This document shows, in pieces, positions 18,089 to 27,157 of a DNA stretch of 64,000 nucleotides. The notes beneath the pieces are model-generated. The model searched no databases, was not told where the DNA came from, and saw nothing but the letters and a program-made list of their open reading frames with translations. The first letter of the stretch is position 1. Each line of letters starts with the position of its first letter. Source of the DNA: Terrabacter aerolatus (GTDB lineage Bacteria; Actinomycetota; Actinomycetes; Actinomycetales; Dermatophilaceae); contig NZ_BJYX01000010.1 in assembly GCF_007991735.1 (NCBI RefSeq), forward strand, positions 80,760-144,759, given 5' to 3'. A program made the translations under genes and the position numbers.

Positions 18089-18916
18089 TCACAGTCTCGC
18101 GAGCAGAGACGTGGCGACGTCGCGGTAGGCCTGCGCGCCCTTGGACGAGCGGGCCGTCGACAGGATCGACCGCCCGACGGCCGGGGCCTCGGCGAAGCGC
18201 ACCGTCTTGGGGATCGGCGGCTCGAGGACCGGCAGGTCGTAGCGCTCCCCCACGTCGGCGAGCACCTCGCGGGCATGGTTGCTGCGGCCGTCGAAGAGAG
18301 TCGGCAGGATGCCCCACACCTCGAGGTCGCGGTTGAGGATCTTCTGCACGTCGGCGACGGTGTCGAGCAGCTGGCCGACGCCGCGGTGGCTGAGCATCTC
18401 GCACGGCATGGGGATGATGAGGCCGTCGGCGGCGGTCAGCGCGTTGAGGGTCAGCACCCCGAGGCTGGGCGAGCAGTCGAGGAGCACGACGTCGTATGCC
18501 GTGTCGGCGCCGTCGAGGGCCGAGCGCAGGACGTACTCGCGGCCGGGTCGCGGCAGGAGCATGGCCTCGGCGCCGGCGAGGTCGATGGCGGACGGGACGA
18601 GGTCGACACCTTCCTCGCACGTGACGACGACGTCGCCGATCTCGGCGGACCCGGTGAGGACGTCGTGGACCGAGCGCTCGACGGTGTCGGGGTCGACGCC
18701 GAGGGAGAAGGTGAGGCAGGCCTGCGGGTCGAGGTCGACGAGCAGCACCCGCTGGCCCAGCTCGGCGAGAGCGGCACCGATGCTCGCCACCGACGTCGTC
18801 TTGGCGACCCCGCCCTTCTGATTGGCGAGGGCGATGACCGTGGGTCCGGCGGGTGCGTCGGTCCCGGCACCCGTGCGCGCCGTCGACGGGCCGGAGGTGC
18901 GGGTGCGGGGCGCCAT
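18089..18916 (-). CDS. ParA/Soj-like ATPase (275 aa)
   Basis: Deviant-Walker-A ATPase of the ParA/MinD family. KGGVAKTT at residues 34-41 is the P-loop, LLVDLDPQ the second motif, and VLLDCSPSLGVL Walker B. A 25-residue Ser/Thr/Gly-rich N-terminus precedes the fold. There is no parB partner or parS site beside it, and the chromosome's own parAB normally sits near oriC, so this orphan copy may position some other cargo. The actinobacterial homologue at this place is Rv3213c. It lies 26 bp after the DinB-like gene. Confidence 0.9.
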   Translation of the reverse strand: MAPRTRTSGPSTARTGAGTDAPAGPTVIALANQKGGVAKTTSVASIGAALAELGQRVLLVDLDPQACLTFSLGVDPDTVERSVHDVLTGSAEIGDVVVTCEEGVDLVPSAIDLAGAEAMLLPRPGREYVLRSALDGADTAYDVVLLDCSPSLGVLTLNALTAADGLIIPMPCEMLSHRGVGQLLDTVADVQKILNRDLEVWGILPTLFDGRSNHAREVLADVGERYDLPVLEPPIPKTVRFAEAPAVGRSILSTARSSKGAQAYRDVATSLLARL

Positions 18917-18942
18917 GCGGCCCAGTGTGTCAGTTCGCCGGC

Positions 18943-19584
18943 TCAGAACGCCGAGATCGTCCGTGGGGCACGCTCGGAGCGTGACAGAGCCGACACCAGG
19001 GCTCCCTGACCGTGCCTGCCGGCGGCCAGCCGGGCCAGCAGGGTCACGACCGGCGTGAGCACCTCGTCGGGCAGGGTCGGGGCGGTGAAACCGATGCTCG
19101 CGGCGACGTCCTCGCCATGCACGACGACCTCCATCATCCGGCCGGTGAGGAAGTCGTCACGGCGCAGCGCCCAGCCCGTCCACGGGATGAGGACGGCCCG
19201 GTCGGCGGACTGCGCCTCGAGCAGCGCAGGGAGCGCCTCTCGCGCCCCGAGCACTTGGACCAGCACCTCGGCGGGGCCCAGCGCCGCCTGCTCGTCCGAG
19301 CTCGCGCGGATCGAGACGTTGACGTCGTCGTCGACGGGCGCGGCGACCCAGCGCGAGCGGGCGTAGTGCTCGTCGAGCGTGATGGCCTCGGCGGCCGGCT
19401 CGGCGGCGAGCAGCCGCGCCGCCGTGGGCGGCTGGCTCGCGAGGTGGGCGGCGAGTCCGCCGACGCTCCACTCGGGCAGCACGCTGGGCTCGTGCCAGGC
19501 CGCGGCGACGTCGTCGCGCGACAGGATCGAGATGACGTGGTCGGTGGCGGCCAGGAAGGCCGTTCGGAGGTCCGGGTCAGGCAT
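18943..19584 (-). CDS. DinB/maleylpyruvate isomerase-like protein (213 aa)
   Basis: Member of the DinB-like four-helix family often annotated as mycothiol-dependent maleylpyruvate isomerase, N-terminal. The opening helix LRTAFLAATDHVISILSRDDVAAAW and the pattern LPEWSVGGLAAHLASQ with a conserved His, then VVVHGEDVAASIG, give the usual metal-binding histidines (His in AAHLA and VVHGED). ATG 19584 is chosen because it overlaps the end of the RecB-like gene by eight bases, a coupling. Mycothiol-dependent transfer is a guess from the family; the true substrate is unknown. Confidence 0.8.
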   Translation of the reverse strand: MPDPDLRTAFLAATDHVISILSRDDVAAAWHEPSVLPEWSVGGLAAHLASQPPTAARLLAAEPAAEAITLDEHYARSRWVAAPVDDDVNVSIRASSDEQAALGPAEVLVQVLGAREALPALLEAQSADRAVLIPWTGWALRRDDFLTGRMMEVVVHGEDVAASIGFTAPTLPDEVLTPVVTLLARLAAGRHGQGALVSALSRSERAPRTISAF

Positions 19585-20461
19585 CGTCACGCTCCACGGG
19601 GCTGCTGTCGTAACCGGCGGGCTCGAGACCGGCCCAGTCAGACTTCTCCGGCCCCATCTGCTGGCCCTCGGGGCAGTGCGCCCGGAAGTCGCACCACGAG
19701 CAGATCGCCGAGGTCCGGGGCGCGAACCGGGTCGACTCGACGCCGACCTGCTTGAACTCGGCGTCGGCGCGGCGCAGGTCGGAGGCGATGGACTCGGCCT
19801 CGGCGATCTTGCGCGCCAGCGACTCGTCGGTGTGCTCGTGCGCGGCGATCGTGCCGGAGGGAACGTGGTGCAGCTCGACCCGGTGGCAGGGCCGGCGGAA
19901 CATGCGGGCGGCCGCGACGGCATACAGCGCGAGCGGGAGGGAGGTGCGCGCGTCGTCGTCGGTGGGCACCTGCCGGCCCGTCTTGTAGTCGACGACGACG
20001 AGCTCGCCGTCGCGGTCGTCGAGGCGGTCGATGCGGCCGGTGATGGCGACCTCGTCGGTCTTGAGCGAGACGCTGCGCTCGATGCCGACGGGCTGGTTGT
20101 CGCGGTCGCTGGCGCGGAGGTAGTCGGTGACGGCGTCACGGACCCGGAGGCGCCACGCGGCGGACTGCTCGGGGTCGCGGAAGCCGACGTCGATCCACGA
20201 CGAGCGGACGAGCTCGGCGACCCCGGCCGGCGTGCGCCGGGCCGCCGGGAGGTCCCAGAAGTCGCGGAGCGCGTTGTGGGTCGCGATGCCGACGGAGGTG
20301 TGCGCCCGTTGCGGGCGGGCCAGCGGGCGCGGGCGGTCGAGGTACTGCATGCGGTAGCGCCGCGGGCAGTCGAGCCAGGCGAGCAGCCGCGACGGAGAGC
20401 CCGAGTAGAGCGGCGTGGGCATGCCGGCGAAGGTCGTCTGCTCAGCGGGTCCCGTCGTCAC
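19577..20461 (-). CDS. RecB-like PD-(D/E)XK exonuclease with Fe-S cysteines (294 aa)
   Basis: Stand-alone nuclease domain of the RecB/AddB family. The catalytic core is ELVVVDYKTGRQVP (Asp and Lys of the D-ExK motif) preceded by TGRIDRLDDRD. One cysteine near the N-terminus (WLDCPRRYRMQYL) and three near the C-terminus (CSWCDFRAHC) match the four-cysteine iron-sulfur clasp of AddB and Cas4-type nucleases. It acts probably in DNA repair. The GTG at 20461 lies six bases after a TAGGGT -10 box, so the mRNA is probably leaderless. It is co-transcribed with the overlapping DinB-like gene. Confidence 0.88.
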   Translation of the reverse strand: MTTGPAEQTTFAGMPTPLYSGSPSRLLAWLDCPRRYRMQYLDRPRPLARPQRAHTSVGIATHNALRDFWDLPAARRTPAGVAELVRSSWIDVGFRDPEQSAAWRLRVRDAVTDYLRASDRDNQPVGIERSVSLKTDEVAITGRIDRLDDRDGELVVVDYKTGRQVPTDDDARTSLPLALYAVAAARMFRRPCHRVELHHVPSGTIAAHEHTDESLARKIAEAESIASDLRRADAEFKQVGVESTRFAPRTSAICSWCDFRAHCPEGQQMGPEKSDWAGLEPAGYDSSPVERDDA

Positions 20462-20467
20462 GCCGAC

Positions 20468-20473
20468 ACCCTA
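20468..20473 (-). promoter_or_regulatory. -10 box of leaderless RecB-like gene
   Basis: TAGGGT ends six bases before the GTG start at 20461. Confidence 0.5.
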
Positions 20474-20513
20474 CGACCCGCACCCGACATCGACCGGACG
20501 ACATCCACACGCC

Positions 20514-21452
20514 TCAGCGCGACGCGCCCGCGACCTGCGCGAGTCGCGCTGCGGCGGCGTGGAACTCGCGCTCGAGCACGTCGACGACCTCGGCCACCGA
20601 CGTCACGGAGCGGATGGCCTGCAGCCCCTGGCCCGCCGCCCACAGCTGCGACCACCGCTTCGCCTCGCCGACCCCGACGTCGTAGTCGCGCACCGCGTCG
20701 CTGCCGAGGCGGTCGGGGTCGAGACCGTGCGCCACGAGGCTCGGGCGCAGCCACGACGCGTCGGCCCCCGTGATGCCGTCGCTGACGACGAGGTCGTCCG
20801 GGCCGTGGTCGATGACCATCTGCTTGTACTCCTCGGCCGCCCGGCTCTCGGTGGTGGCGAGGAACCGCGTGCCCATGTAGACGAGGTCGGCGCCGGCCGC
20901 CACGGCACCGGCGACACCGGCGCCGTCCGCGATGCCGCCCCCGACGGTGACGAGGCCGTCGAAGAGGTCCCGGACGGCCGAGACGAACGCGAAGGGCGAC
21001 AGGTGCCCCGTGTGGCCACCGGCGCCGGCGCTGACGCACGCGAGGCCGTCGACGCCGGCCTCGACCGCCTTGCGCGCCAGCCCGAGGTCGATGACGTCGG
21101 CGACGACGAGGCCGCCGTAGCCCTTGACCGTCTCCATGACCGGTCGGGGCGACCCGAGCGCGGTGATGACGACGGGCGGGCGGTGCTCCGCGACGAGGGC
21201 GAGGTCGTCGGCGAGCCTCGTGTTGGTGCGGTGGGTGATGAGGTTGACCGCCCAGGGTCCGGTGCCGGCAGCGGCGGCGATGGCGCCCAGCCACTCGTCG
21301 AGCTCCCCGGCGCTGCGGCAGTTCTGGGTCGGCAGCACCCCGAGGACGCCCGCCCGGGCCGCCGCGGCGACGAGCTCGGGACCGGACACGAGGAACATCG
21401 GCGCCGCGACGACCGGGAGGCGCAGCGAGCGCAGCAGCTCCTCCCGCGTCAC
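20514..21452 (-). CDS. Nitronate monooxygenase / NPD-type flavoprotein (312 aa)
   Basis: FMN-dependent TIM-barrel oxidase of the 2-nitropropane dioxygenase family. It shows LPVVAAPMFLVSGPELVAAA at the N-terminus, AGAGGHTGH (the His-containing active loop), GGGIADGAGVAGAVAAGADLVYMGTRF for phosphate binding. Such proteins oxidise propionate-3-nitronate or act as enoyl reductase-like enzymes; which applies is not clear. Its ATG overlaps the stop of the acyl-CoA synthetase by four bases (ATGA), so it is the last gene of the five-gene operon starting at 27006. Confidence 0.9.
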   Translation of the reverse strand: MTREELLRSLRLPVVAAPMFLVSGPELVAAAARAGVLGVLPTQNCRSAGELDEWLGAIAAAAGTGPWAVNLITHRTNTRLADDLALVAEHRPPVVITALGSPRPVMETVKGYGGLVVADVIDLGLARKAVEAGVDGLACVSAGAGGHTGHLSPFAFVSAVRDLFDGLVTVGGGIADGAGVAGAVAAGADLVYMGTRFLATTESRAAEEYKQMVIDHGPDDLVVSDGITGADASWLRPSLVAHGLDPDRLGSDAVRDYDVGVGEAKRWSQLWAAGQGLQAIRSVTSVAEVVDVLEREFHAAAARLAQVAGASR

Positions 21453-23173
21453 GGCGAGGCTTCAGGCCGACGCAGCAGGCGCTTGAGCACCTTGCCGACC
21501 GCGTTGCGGGGCAGCTCGTCGCGCACCTCGAGCCGTTCGGGGAGCTTGAACGAGGCGATGCTCCGCCCCCGCAGCCACCCGACGAGCTCGTCGAGCGTCA
21601 GGCTCGCGCCCGGACGCAGCACGACGACGGCCGCGACGCGCTCACCGAGCCGTTCGTCCGGGTCGCCGATGACGGCCACGTCGGCGACCGCGGGGTGGTC
21701 CGCGATGAGGCCCTCGAGCTCGGCCGGGGCGATGTTCATGCCGCCGCGGATCACCTGGTCGCGGGCCCGGTCGAGGTAGCGGAGGTACTGCCCCCGCTCC
21801 CCCGCGATCTCGAAGAGGTCACCGGTGCGGAGGTAGCCGCGGTCGTCGAACGGGCTCGGCAGCTGCTCGCCGTGGAGGTAGCCGGCGAAGACGCTCGGGC
21901 CGCTGATGTGCAGCTCGCCCGGGTGCCCGGGCTCGGTGACCTCCTCGCCCGTCACGATGTCGACGAGCCGGGTGTCGGTCCACTCCCCGGCCCGCGTCGA
22001 CCACGTCACGCCTGGCGCCCCGAACCGGGGGAAGAACTGCGCCCGCTCGTCCGGGTCGGGGAAGTCCACCGGGCTCGACAGCAGCCCGATCCCCTCGTTG
22101 GACCCGAAGAAGTTGATGACGCTGATGCCACGCCGCTCCTGCCACCCGCGGACCATGGCCGGCTGCAGCGGCGCCGAGCCGGAGCCGATCCGGGTCAGGC
22201 TGCTGACGTCGACCGACGCCATGAGCTCCTCGTTGCCGAGCAGCATCCAGAGCAGCGCGGGCGGCGCGCACGTGTAGGTGACGCGCTCGTGCGCCACCTG
22301 CCCGAGGAAGGTCGGCAGGTCGAAGGGATGGTGCTGCACGAGGACGCACCCCGTGAGCAGCCACGGCAGGAACATCCCGCTGATGCCGGCCATGTTGATC
22401 ATCGGGAAGGGGTTGAGCAGCACGTCGTCGACGGTGACCTGCGGAGCCTCTGTGGTCGCGACGCCGACGGCGAGCCAGTCCATGTGGCAGCGGGGCACGC
22501 CCTTCGGCGCGCTCTCCGTCCCCGACGTCCAGCAGATCGTCACGGCGTCGTTGGCCTCGTTGGGGTCCTCGGCGGCGTAGGCCTCCACCGCGTCCCGGTC
22601 CGCGTCGGTGGCCGGGGCCGGGTTCCAGACGCGGACCCCGATGGGCACCTCGGCCGTCTCGCGCTCGGGGCCGTAGGCGACGACCGCGCGCACCGAGTCG
22701 ACGTCGGCGAGCGCCGTGGCCGCCTCCTCGGCGAGGGCTCGCTCCCCGAACCGCGCACAGCTGAGGTATGCCGTCACGCCCGCTCGGGCGCACATCGTGG
22801 CCACCTCGCGCTCCCGCAGCTGCACGGGCAGCGGCGAGACGACGACCCCGAGGCGCCAGGCCGCGAGGTAGGCCTCGACGAGCTCGACGGTGTTGGGCAG
22901 CTGCACCCCGAGCACGTCCCCGCGGCCGAGGCCGAGCGAGAGGAGCCGAGCGGCGAGCGCCGTGACCTCGGCGTCGAGCTCGTGCCAGGTCAGGCGGCGT
23001 GGCGGCGAGCCGAGCAGTGCCTCCCGGTTGGCGGGGTCGACGACGGCGAGCGCCGGGCCCCGGGCGCGGACCCGGTCGGCGAAGAGCCCGTCGAGGGTCT
23101 GCTCGCCCCACCACCCCCTCGAGCGGTAGTCGGCGACCTTCTCCGGCGGGTGCAGACCGCGGGCCAGCGGCAT
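21449..23173 (-). CDS. Acyl-CoA synthetase, AMP-forming (574 aa)
   Basis: ANL-superfamily enzyme activating a carboxylic acid with ATP and CoA. The P-loop reads TICWTSGTESAPKG (variant of TSGTTGxPKG), followed by FFGSNEGIGLL, YLRTGDLFEI and the C-terminal catalytic lysine in NAVGKVLKRLL. N-terminal ~400 residues and C-terminal lid are both complete. It lies six bases after the HxlR gene and overlaps the nitronate monooxygenase gene. With a thiolase and a carotenoid oxygenase in the same operon, it may activate an acid released by cleavage of an apocarotenoid or stilbene; this is inference. Confidence 0.92.
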   Translation of the reverse strand: MPLARGLHPPEKVADYRSRGWWGEQTLDGLFADRVRARGPALAVVDPANREALLGSPPRRLTWHELDAEVTALAARLLSLGLGRGDVLGVQLPNTVELVEAYLAAWRLGVVVSPLPVQLREREVATMCARAGVTAYLSCARFGERALAEEAATALADVDSVRAVVAYGPERETAEVPIGVRVWNPAPATDADRDAVEAYAAEDPNEANDAVTICWTSGTESAPKGVPRCHMDWLAVGVATTEAPQVTVDDVLLNPFPMINMAGISGMFLPWLLTGCVLVQHHPFDLPTFLGQVAHERVTYTCAPPALLWMLLGNEELMASVDVSSLTRIGSGSAPLQPAMVRGWQERRGISVINFFGSNEGIGLLSSPVDFPDPDERAQFFPRFGAPGVTWSTRAGEWTDTRLVDIVTGEEVTEPGHPGELHISGPSVFAGYLHGEQLPSPFDDRGYLRTGDLFEIAGERGQYLRYLDRARDQVIRGGMNIAPAELEGLIADHPAVADVAVIGDPDERLGERVAAVVVLRPGASLTLDELVGWLRGRSIASFKLPERLEVRDELPRNAVGKVLKRLLRRPEASP

Positions 23174-23179
23174 GGCCGG

Positions 23180-24184
23180 CTACCGCGCCCCTCGTCGGGC
23201 CGAACGCGGGACGATCTCGATGTCGCTGCCGTGGAGGTCGGCCGAGCACTGGTCGCAGGCGAGCGCGACCCCGAGCGGCGCCTCGCACGGCACGTGCTGC
23301 TGGACGAGCGCAGGGCCCTCCTCGGCGGCATACCAGTGCTGCGCCCAGTCGATGGCGACGGCGACGACGGGGTAGAAGGCGTGCCCCTTGGCGGTGAGGT
23401 GGTACTCCGCACGGCCCACGCGTCCGGGACCGCGCCGGCCCCGGGCCTCGAGCACGCCGATGTCGCAGAAGGCCCTCAGCCGGTCGGCGACGAGCGCCGG
23501 CGGCGCGCCCAGCGCGTCGACGAAGTCACCGAAGCGCGTCAGCCCCCGCAGGGACGCACCGATGAGGGCCGAGGACCAGCGGTTGCCGAAGATCGACATC
23601 GTCTCGGGGAAGAGGCCCGCGGAGGAGCGGTCGGCCCGCGCGTCCGACCGTCTCCGGGTGGCCGAGTCCGGGACGGACCGCTCCCACGACCCACTCGGGC
23701 CCCACTCGGCGTGCACGGTGCTCGAGGGCACGGCCCCACGGCATACGCGGCAGGTCAGGTCGGGGGCGAAGTCCTGCCCGCACAGGGCGTGCCGCATGGC
23801 CGGGAGGGTCTGCGCGTGACCGGGGACCCACTGGCGCTCCCAGTCCCAGATCGCGATCGTGACGGGCCACAGCCCGCGGCCCCGCGGCGTCAGGACGTAC
23901 TCGGCTCGCACCGGTCGGTCCTGGTAGACGACGCGGCGCAGCACACCCTCGCGTTCCATCGTCGCGAGCCTGGAGGTGAGCACCGCGTTGGAGATGGCGA
24001 GCTCGTCGAGGAACTGGCCGTACCGGGTCGTGCCGCGCAACGCGCGCTGGAGGATGAGCAGGGTCCACTCGTCGCCGAGCAGGCCCAGCATGCGGCCGAT
24101 GGCGTTCGTCGTCCCGGGCTCGAGCCGGGTGGGCGCGGTGCCGAGGTCGACCTCGTCGACCACGGGCTCAGAGATCGATGGCAT
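23180..24184 (-). CDS. Tandem HxlR regulator with two winged helices (334 aa)
   Basis: Two HxlR winged-helix domains in one chain. The first (residues ~25-110) contains LGDEWTLLILQRALRGTTRYGQF, the second (~205-295) FGNRWSSALIGASLRGLTRFGDF. Each is followed by an Ile-x-Asp/Trp-rich helix and then a cysteine set with identical spacing, C-x9-C-x2-C (CGQDFAPDLTCRVC and CEAPLGVALACDQC), which could bind zinc. The middle linker is Arg/Ser-rich. It overlaps the carotenoid oxygenase gene by 17 bp and is likely the local regulator of this operon. A covalent tandem would act as a built-in dimer, since HxlR proteins normally dimerise. Confidence 0.88.
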   Translation of the reverse strand: MPSISEPVVDEVDLGTAPTRLEPGTTNAIGRMLGLLGDEWTLLILQRALRGTTRYGQFLDELAISNAVLTSRLATMEREGVLRRVVYQDRPVRAEYVLTPRGRGLWPVTIAIWDWERQWVPGHAQTLPAMRHALCGQDFAPDLTCRVCRGAVPSSTVHAEWGPSGSWERSVPDSATRRRSDARADRSSAGLFPETMSIFGNRWSSALIGASLRGLTRFGDFVDALGAPPALVADRLRAFCDIGVLEARGRRGPGRVGRAEYHLTAKGHAFYPVVAVAIDWAQHWYAAEEGPALVQQHVPCEAPLGVALACDQCSADLHGSDIEIVPRSARRGAR

Positions 24185-25685
24185 CCGCTGCCGTCTCCGC
24201 CGTGCTCCACCGGCGCAGCTCCAACCCGGGTGCCCAGGTCGAGTGGGTGCCGCTCGAGATCCGCTCCGGCAGGCGCAGCTTGCAGACCGGGCCGTCCGCG
24301 ACCCGGGCCGCGTCGAACACGACGCAGTAGGACGCGTCGGCGTTCATGTCGGTCGTCAGGGTCACGAGATAGCCGTCGTCCTCGCCGGTGCAGCCGACAC
24401 GGGGCGCCATCGCGGTCTCGCTGCCGAAGACGTTCTCGCCGAAGGAGTACCGCTCCTCGCTCCCGGTGTGCAGGTCGTGCTTGACGAGGCCGTCGAAGAG
24501 GAACCAGGCGGGCTTGCCGGTGGCGGCGTAGGCGTAGCGGTACTTCCCGCCGGCGTAGGCGCCGTTCATCATCCCGAACTCGGTGATGCTCTCGGAGAGC
24601 GGCTCCTCCTTGACGAGGCCGGTGCGCAGGTCCAGCCGCCAGCGGTGCAACCGGGCCTGCATGCGGTCGAGGGCGAGGAAGCGGAAGGCCCGCTCCCACC
24701 GGTTGCCCATGCCGTTGTCCTGCGGCTCGGGGTCGCCCTGGAAGAAGCCGTCGAGGACGATCTCGTCACCGTCCTCGTAGGCGTTGACGAAGTGCAGGAC
24801 GTAGGTCGGGTCGGCCTCGAACCAGCGGATGTCGCTCGTCTGCCCGCGCCGCGGGACGACGGCGAAGCGGCTCGGCATCTCGCGGTGGAAGCGCGCGACG
24901 TGGGCGCCCTTGGCGAGGGCCTCGGGCTCCCAGAAGAGCGGGAAGTCGCCCAGGACGACGTAGTTCTCGGTGAAGGCCATGTCGTGCGGCAGTCGCGGCC
25001 CCGGCAGCGGGACGTCGACGTAGTGGACGAGGTCGTCGGCCTCGTCGACGACGCCGTAGTGCATGTACGGCGCGTCCTTGCTGTAGTTGAAGAAGAGCAG
25101 CTCACCCGTGCGGTCGTCGACCTTGGGGTGCGCGGAGACGCCCCAGTCGACGGGAAAGCGGCCGTTCCACGTCACCTTGCCGAGGGTCTCGGCCGACATC
25201 GGGTCGAGCCGGTAGAGGTCGCCGCACTGGTAGAAGCTCGTCAGCGCCGTGCCGCGGTGCACGACGACGTCGGTCGACGACGCGTCCTTCATCTGGCGAC
25301 GCGCGCCCCAGCCGTCCTCACGGAGGGCGAGGTAGGGCGGCTCGGCGAGCCCGGCCCACAGCGACTGCCCGGCCTCCTGCTCGGCGAGGAGGCCGTCGGT
25401 GCGGACGAATCTGTTGCGGTAGAAGGCCTTTCCGTCGCGGAAGCCGACCACGTGGACCATCCCGTCACCGTCGAACGGGTGATAGTGCTTGAGCGACGGG
25501 TGGACCGGGTTCTCGGTGTTGCGCAGGTAGACCCCGTCGAGGTCCGCCGGTACCTCCCCCTCGACGATCTCGAGGTCGTCGGCCCGGAACTCGGTGGTCT
25601 GCGGCCTCCACGGACCCGTGCGCTAGGGATGGGCGTCGTCCGCGGGCAGCGTCGAGAGCATCCGACCGACGATGTCGACATCCAT
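24168..25685 (-). pseudogene. Carotenoid oxygenase with in-frame amber codon at 25623-25625
   Basis: Iron(II) carotenoid/stilbene cleavage dioxygenase, a seven-blade propeller. From ATG 25685 (GGAGG five bases upstream) the frame reads MDVDIVGRMLSTLPADDAHP, then TAG, then RTGPWRPQTTEF and the complete family body (DLDGVYLRNTENP, YHPFDGDGM, ASSTDVVVHRG, SAHPKV, LPHDMAFTENY, GTHSTWAPG with the iron-binding histidines). In homologues as I recall them the stop position is Tyr (HPYRTGPW), so one base (TAC to TAG) breaks the gene. The first ATG after the stop is at 25460, losing the conserved N-terminal blade. The rest has no further stop or frameshift. Readthrough or sequencing error are the alternatives. 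Confidence 0.82.
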
Positions 25686-25755
25686 CCGGGCCTCCTTGGC
25701 TCGCAGTGGTTCTCAGTGGTGCTCGAGTGTTCTCTGGTGATCTCGGACGTGCTGG

Positions 25756-27006
25756 TCAGTCGTCGACGGCGCCGACGACGAGGCTGACGGTGGTGGCGGT
25801 GCTGCCCCCGAAGTTGAGCGTGCCGAACCGTCGCGCGCCCTCGACCTGGTAGTCCCCCGCGGTGCCGCTGACCTGCCGCGCGGCATCGAGGAGCATGCGT
25901 ATGCCGCTGGCTCCCACCGGGTGCCCGCCACCGATGAGGCCACCGCCGGGGTTGATCGGCAGACGGCCGTCCGGTGCGATGGACCCGTCCTCGACGGCCT
26001 TCCACGACTCCCCCGGCCCGGTGAGTCCGATGTGGTCGATGGCGAGGTACTCGGACGGCGTGAAGCAGTCGTGCACCTCGAAGCCGTCGAGGTCCTCGAG
26101 CGTGACGTGGGCCCGGTCGAACGCGTCGGTGACGGCCCGACGCACGTGGGGCAGGACGTAGAGCTCGTCCCGGTCCCGGTCGAGCTTCTGGCGCAGCCCG
26201 AGCCCGACGGTGCGGTGACCCCACCCGTCGATCCGGGCGACGGGTCGGCGCCCCGGATGGTCGCGCAGCCACGCGTCGGAGACGAGCACGACGCCTGCGG
26301 CGCCGTCGGTGACCTGGCTGCAGTCGTAGCGGCGCAGCCGGCCCTCGACGACGGGGTTGAGCGCGTCGTCGGTCGCGTCCGGACCGGTGAGGTCGGGGAC
26401 GTCCCAGGCGCGGGTCTGCGCGTTCGGGTTGCGGCGGGCGTTGGCGAGGTTGAGCGCGGCGATGGCGCGCAGGTGCGCGTCGTCGAGGCCGTGGCGGCGG
26501 TCGTACTCGCCGGCGACGGCGTTGAAGACGTGGGGCCACATGAAGCGGGCTCCCTCACCGTCGCGCCCCACCCAGGCCGCGGCGCCGAGGTGTCGAGCCG
26601 CCTCGTCGCCGGGCACCGTCTTCTCCAGCTCGACACCGAGCACGAGGGCGCAGCCGTAGTGTCCGGCGCGCAGGTCGGCCATGGCCGCGAGCAGCGCCAC
26701 TCCCCCGGACGCGCAGGCAGCCTCGTGCGCGCTTGCCGGCAGGCCCCAGAGATCGGGGCGCACGGTGGCCGGCACGGCCCCGAGGTGGGCCTGGCCGGTG
26801 AAGAGCTGCCCGAAGGCGTTGCCGACGTGGACGACCTCCACCTCCGTCGCCGCGGTGCGACCCGCTTCGAGGGTGCCGTCGACGACCTCGCCGACGAGGT
26901 CGGACACGTCGCGACCCTCACGGGTGAGGTTGCGCGCGAAGTCCGTCTGGAACCCACCGAGCACCCAGACTCCCGTGAGGGAGGTGCTCGGGCTGCCGGC
27001 CGTCAT
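25756..27006 (-). CDS. Thiolase-like acetyl-CoA acetyltransferase (416 aa)
   Basis: Member of the SCP-2-type thiolase group. The nucleophilic cysteine is in HEAACASGG (residue ~98), and the C-terminal half has EVHDCFTPSEYLAIDHIG and the glycine-rich INPGGGLIGGGHPVGASG with the catalytic His. Family members cleave or condense acyl-CoA in side-chain or sterol-type beta-oxidation. ATG 27006 is the first gene of a five-gene minus-strand operon; the leader upstream holds no clear ribosome site other than GAGGCGGAC. The Ile codon ATA within GGHPVGASGIR is very rare here and is part of the GTATGCC motif. Confidence 0.9.
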   Translation of the reverse strand: MTAGSPSTSLTGVWVLGGFQTDFARNLTREGRDVSDLVGEVVDGTLEAGRTAATEVEVVHVGNAFGQLFTGQAHLGAVPATVRPDLWGLPASAHEAACASGGVALLAAMADLRAGHYGCALVLGVELEKTVPGDEAARHLGAAAWVGRDGEGARFMWPHVFNAVAGEYDRRHGLDDAHLRAIAALNLANARRNPNAQTRAWDVPDLTGPDATDDALNPVVEGRLRRYDCSQVTDGAAGVVLVSDAWLRDHPGRRPVARIDGWGHRTVGLGLRQKLDRDRDELYVLPHVRRAVTDAFDRAHVTLEDLDGFEVHDCFTPSEYLAIDHIGLTGPGESWKAVEDGSIAPDGRLPINPGGGLIGGGHPVGASGIRMLLDAARQVSGTAGDYQVEGARRFGTLNFGGSTATTVSLVVGAVDD

Positions 27007-27157
27007 GTCCGCCTCCGCTCCCGACGCCGCCGTCGGTGCCCAGCTTGCCCTTCACCGGGCACGGTACTACAGCTGACAGAGCCACTCCTGCGAGCGCGGA
27101 GGTGTGACGCGACCGTGCTCCTGACGGGGCTGGGGCACGATCGTCAGGTCGGGACGC

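Noticed and set aside
18089..18916. Plasmid or chromosome partition locus
   Set aside because: There is a ParA-like gene but no parB and no parS-like palindrome cluster near it.
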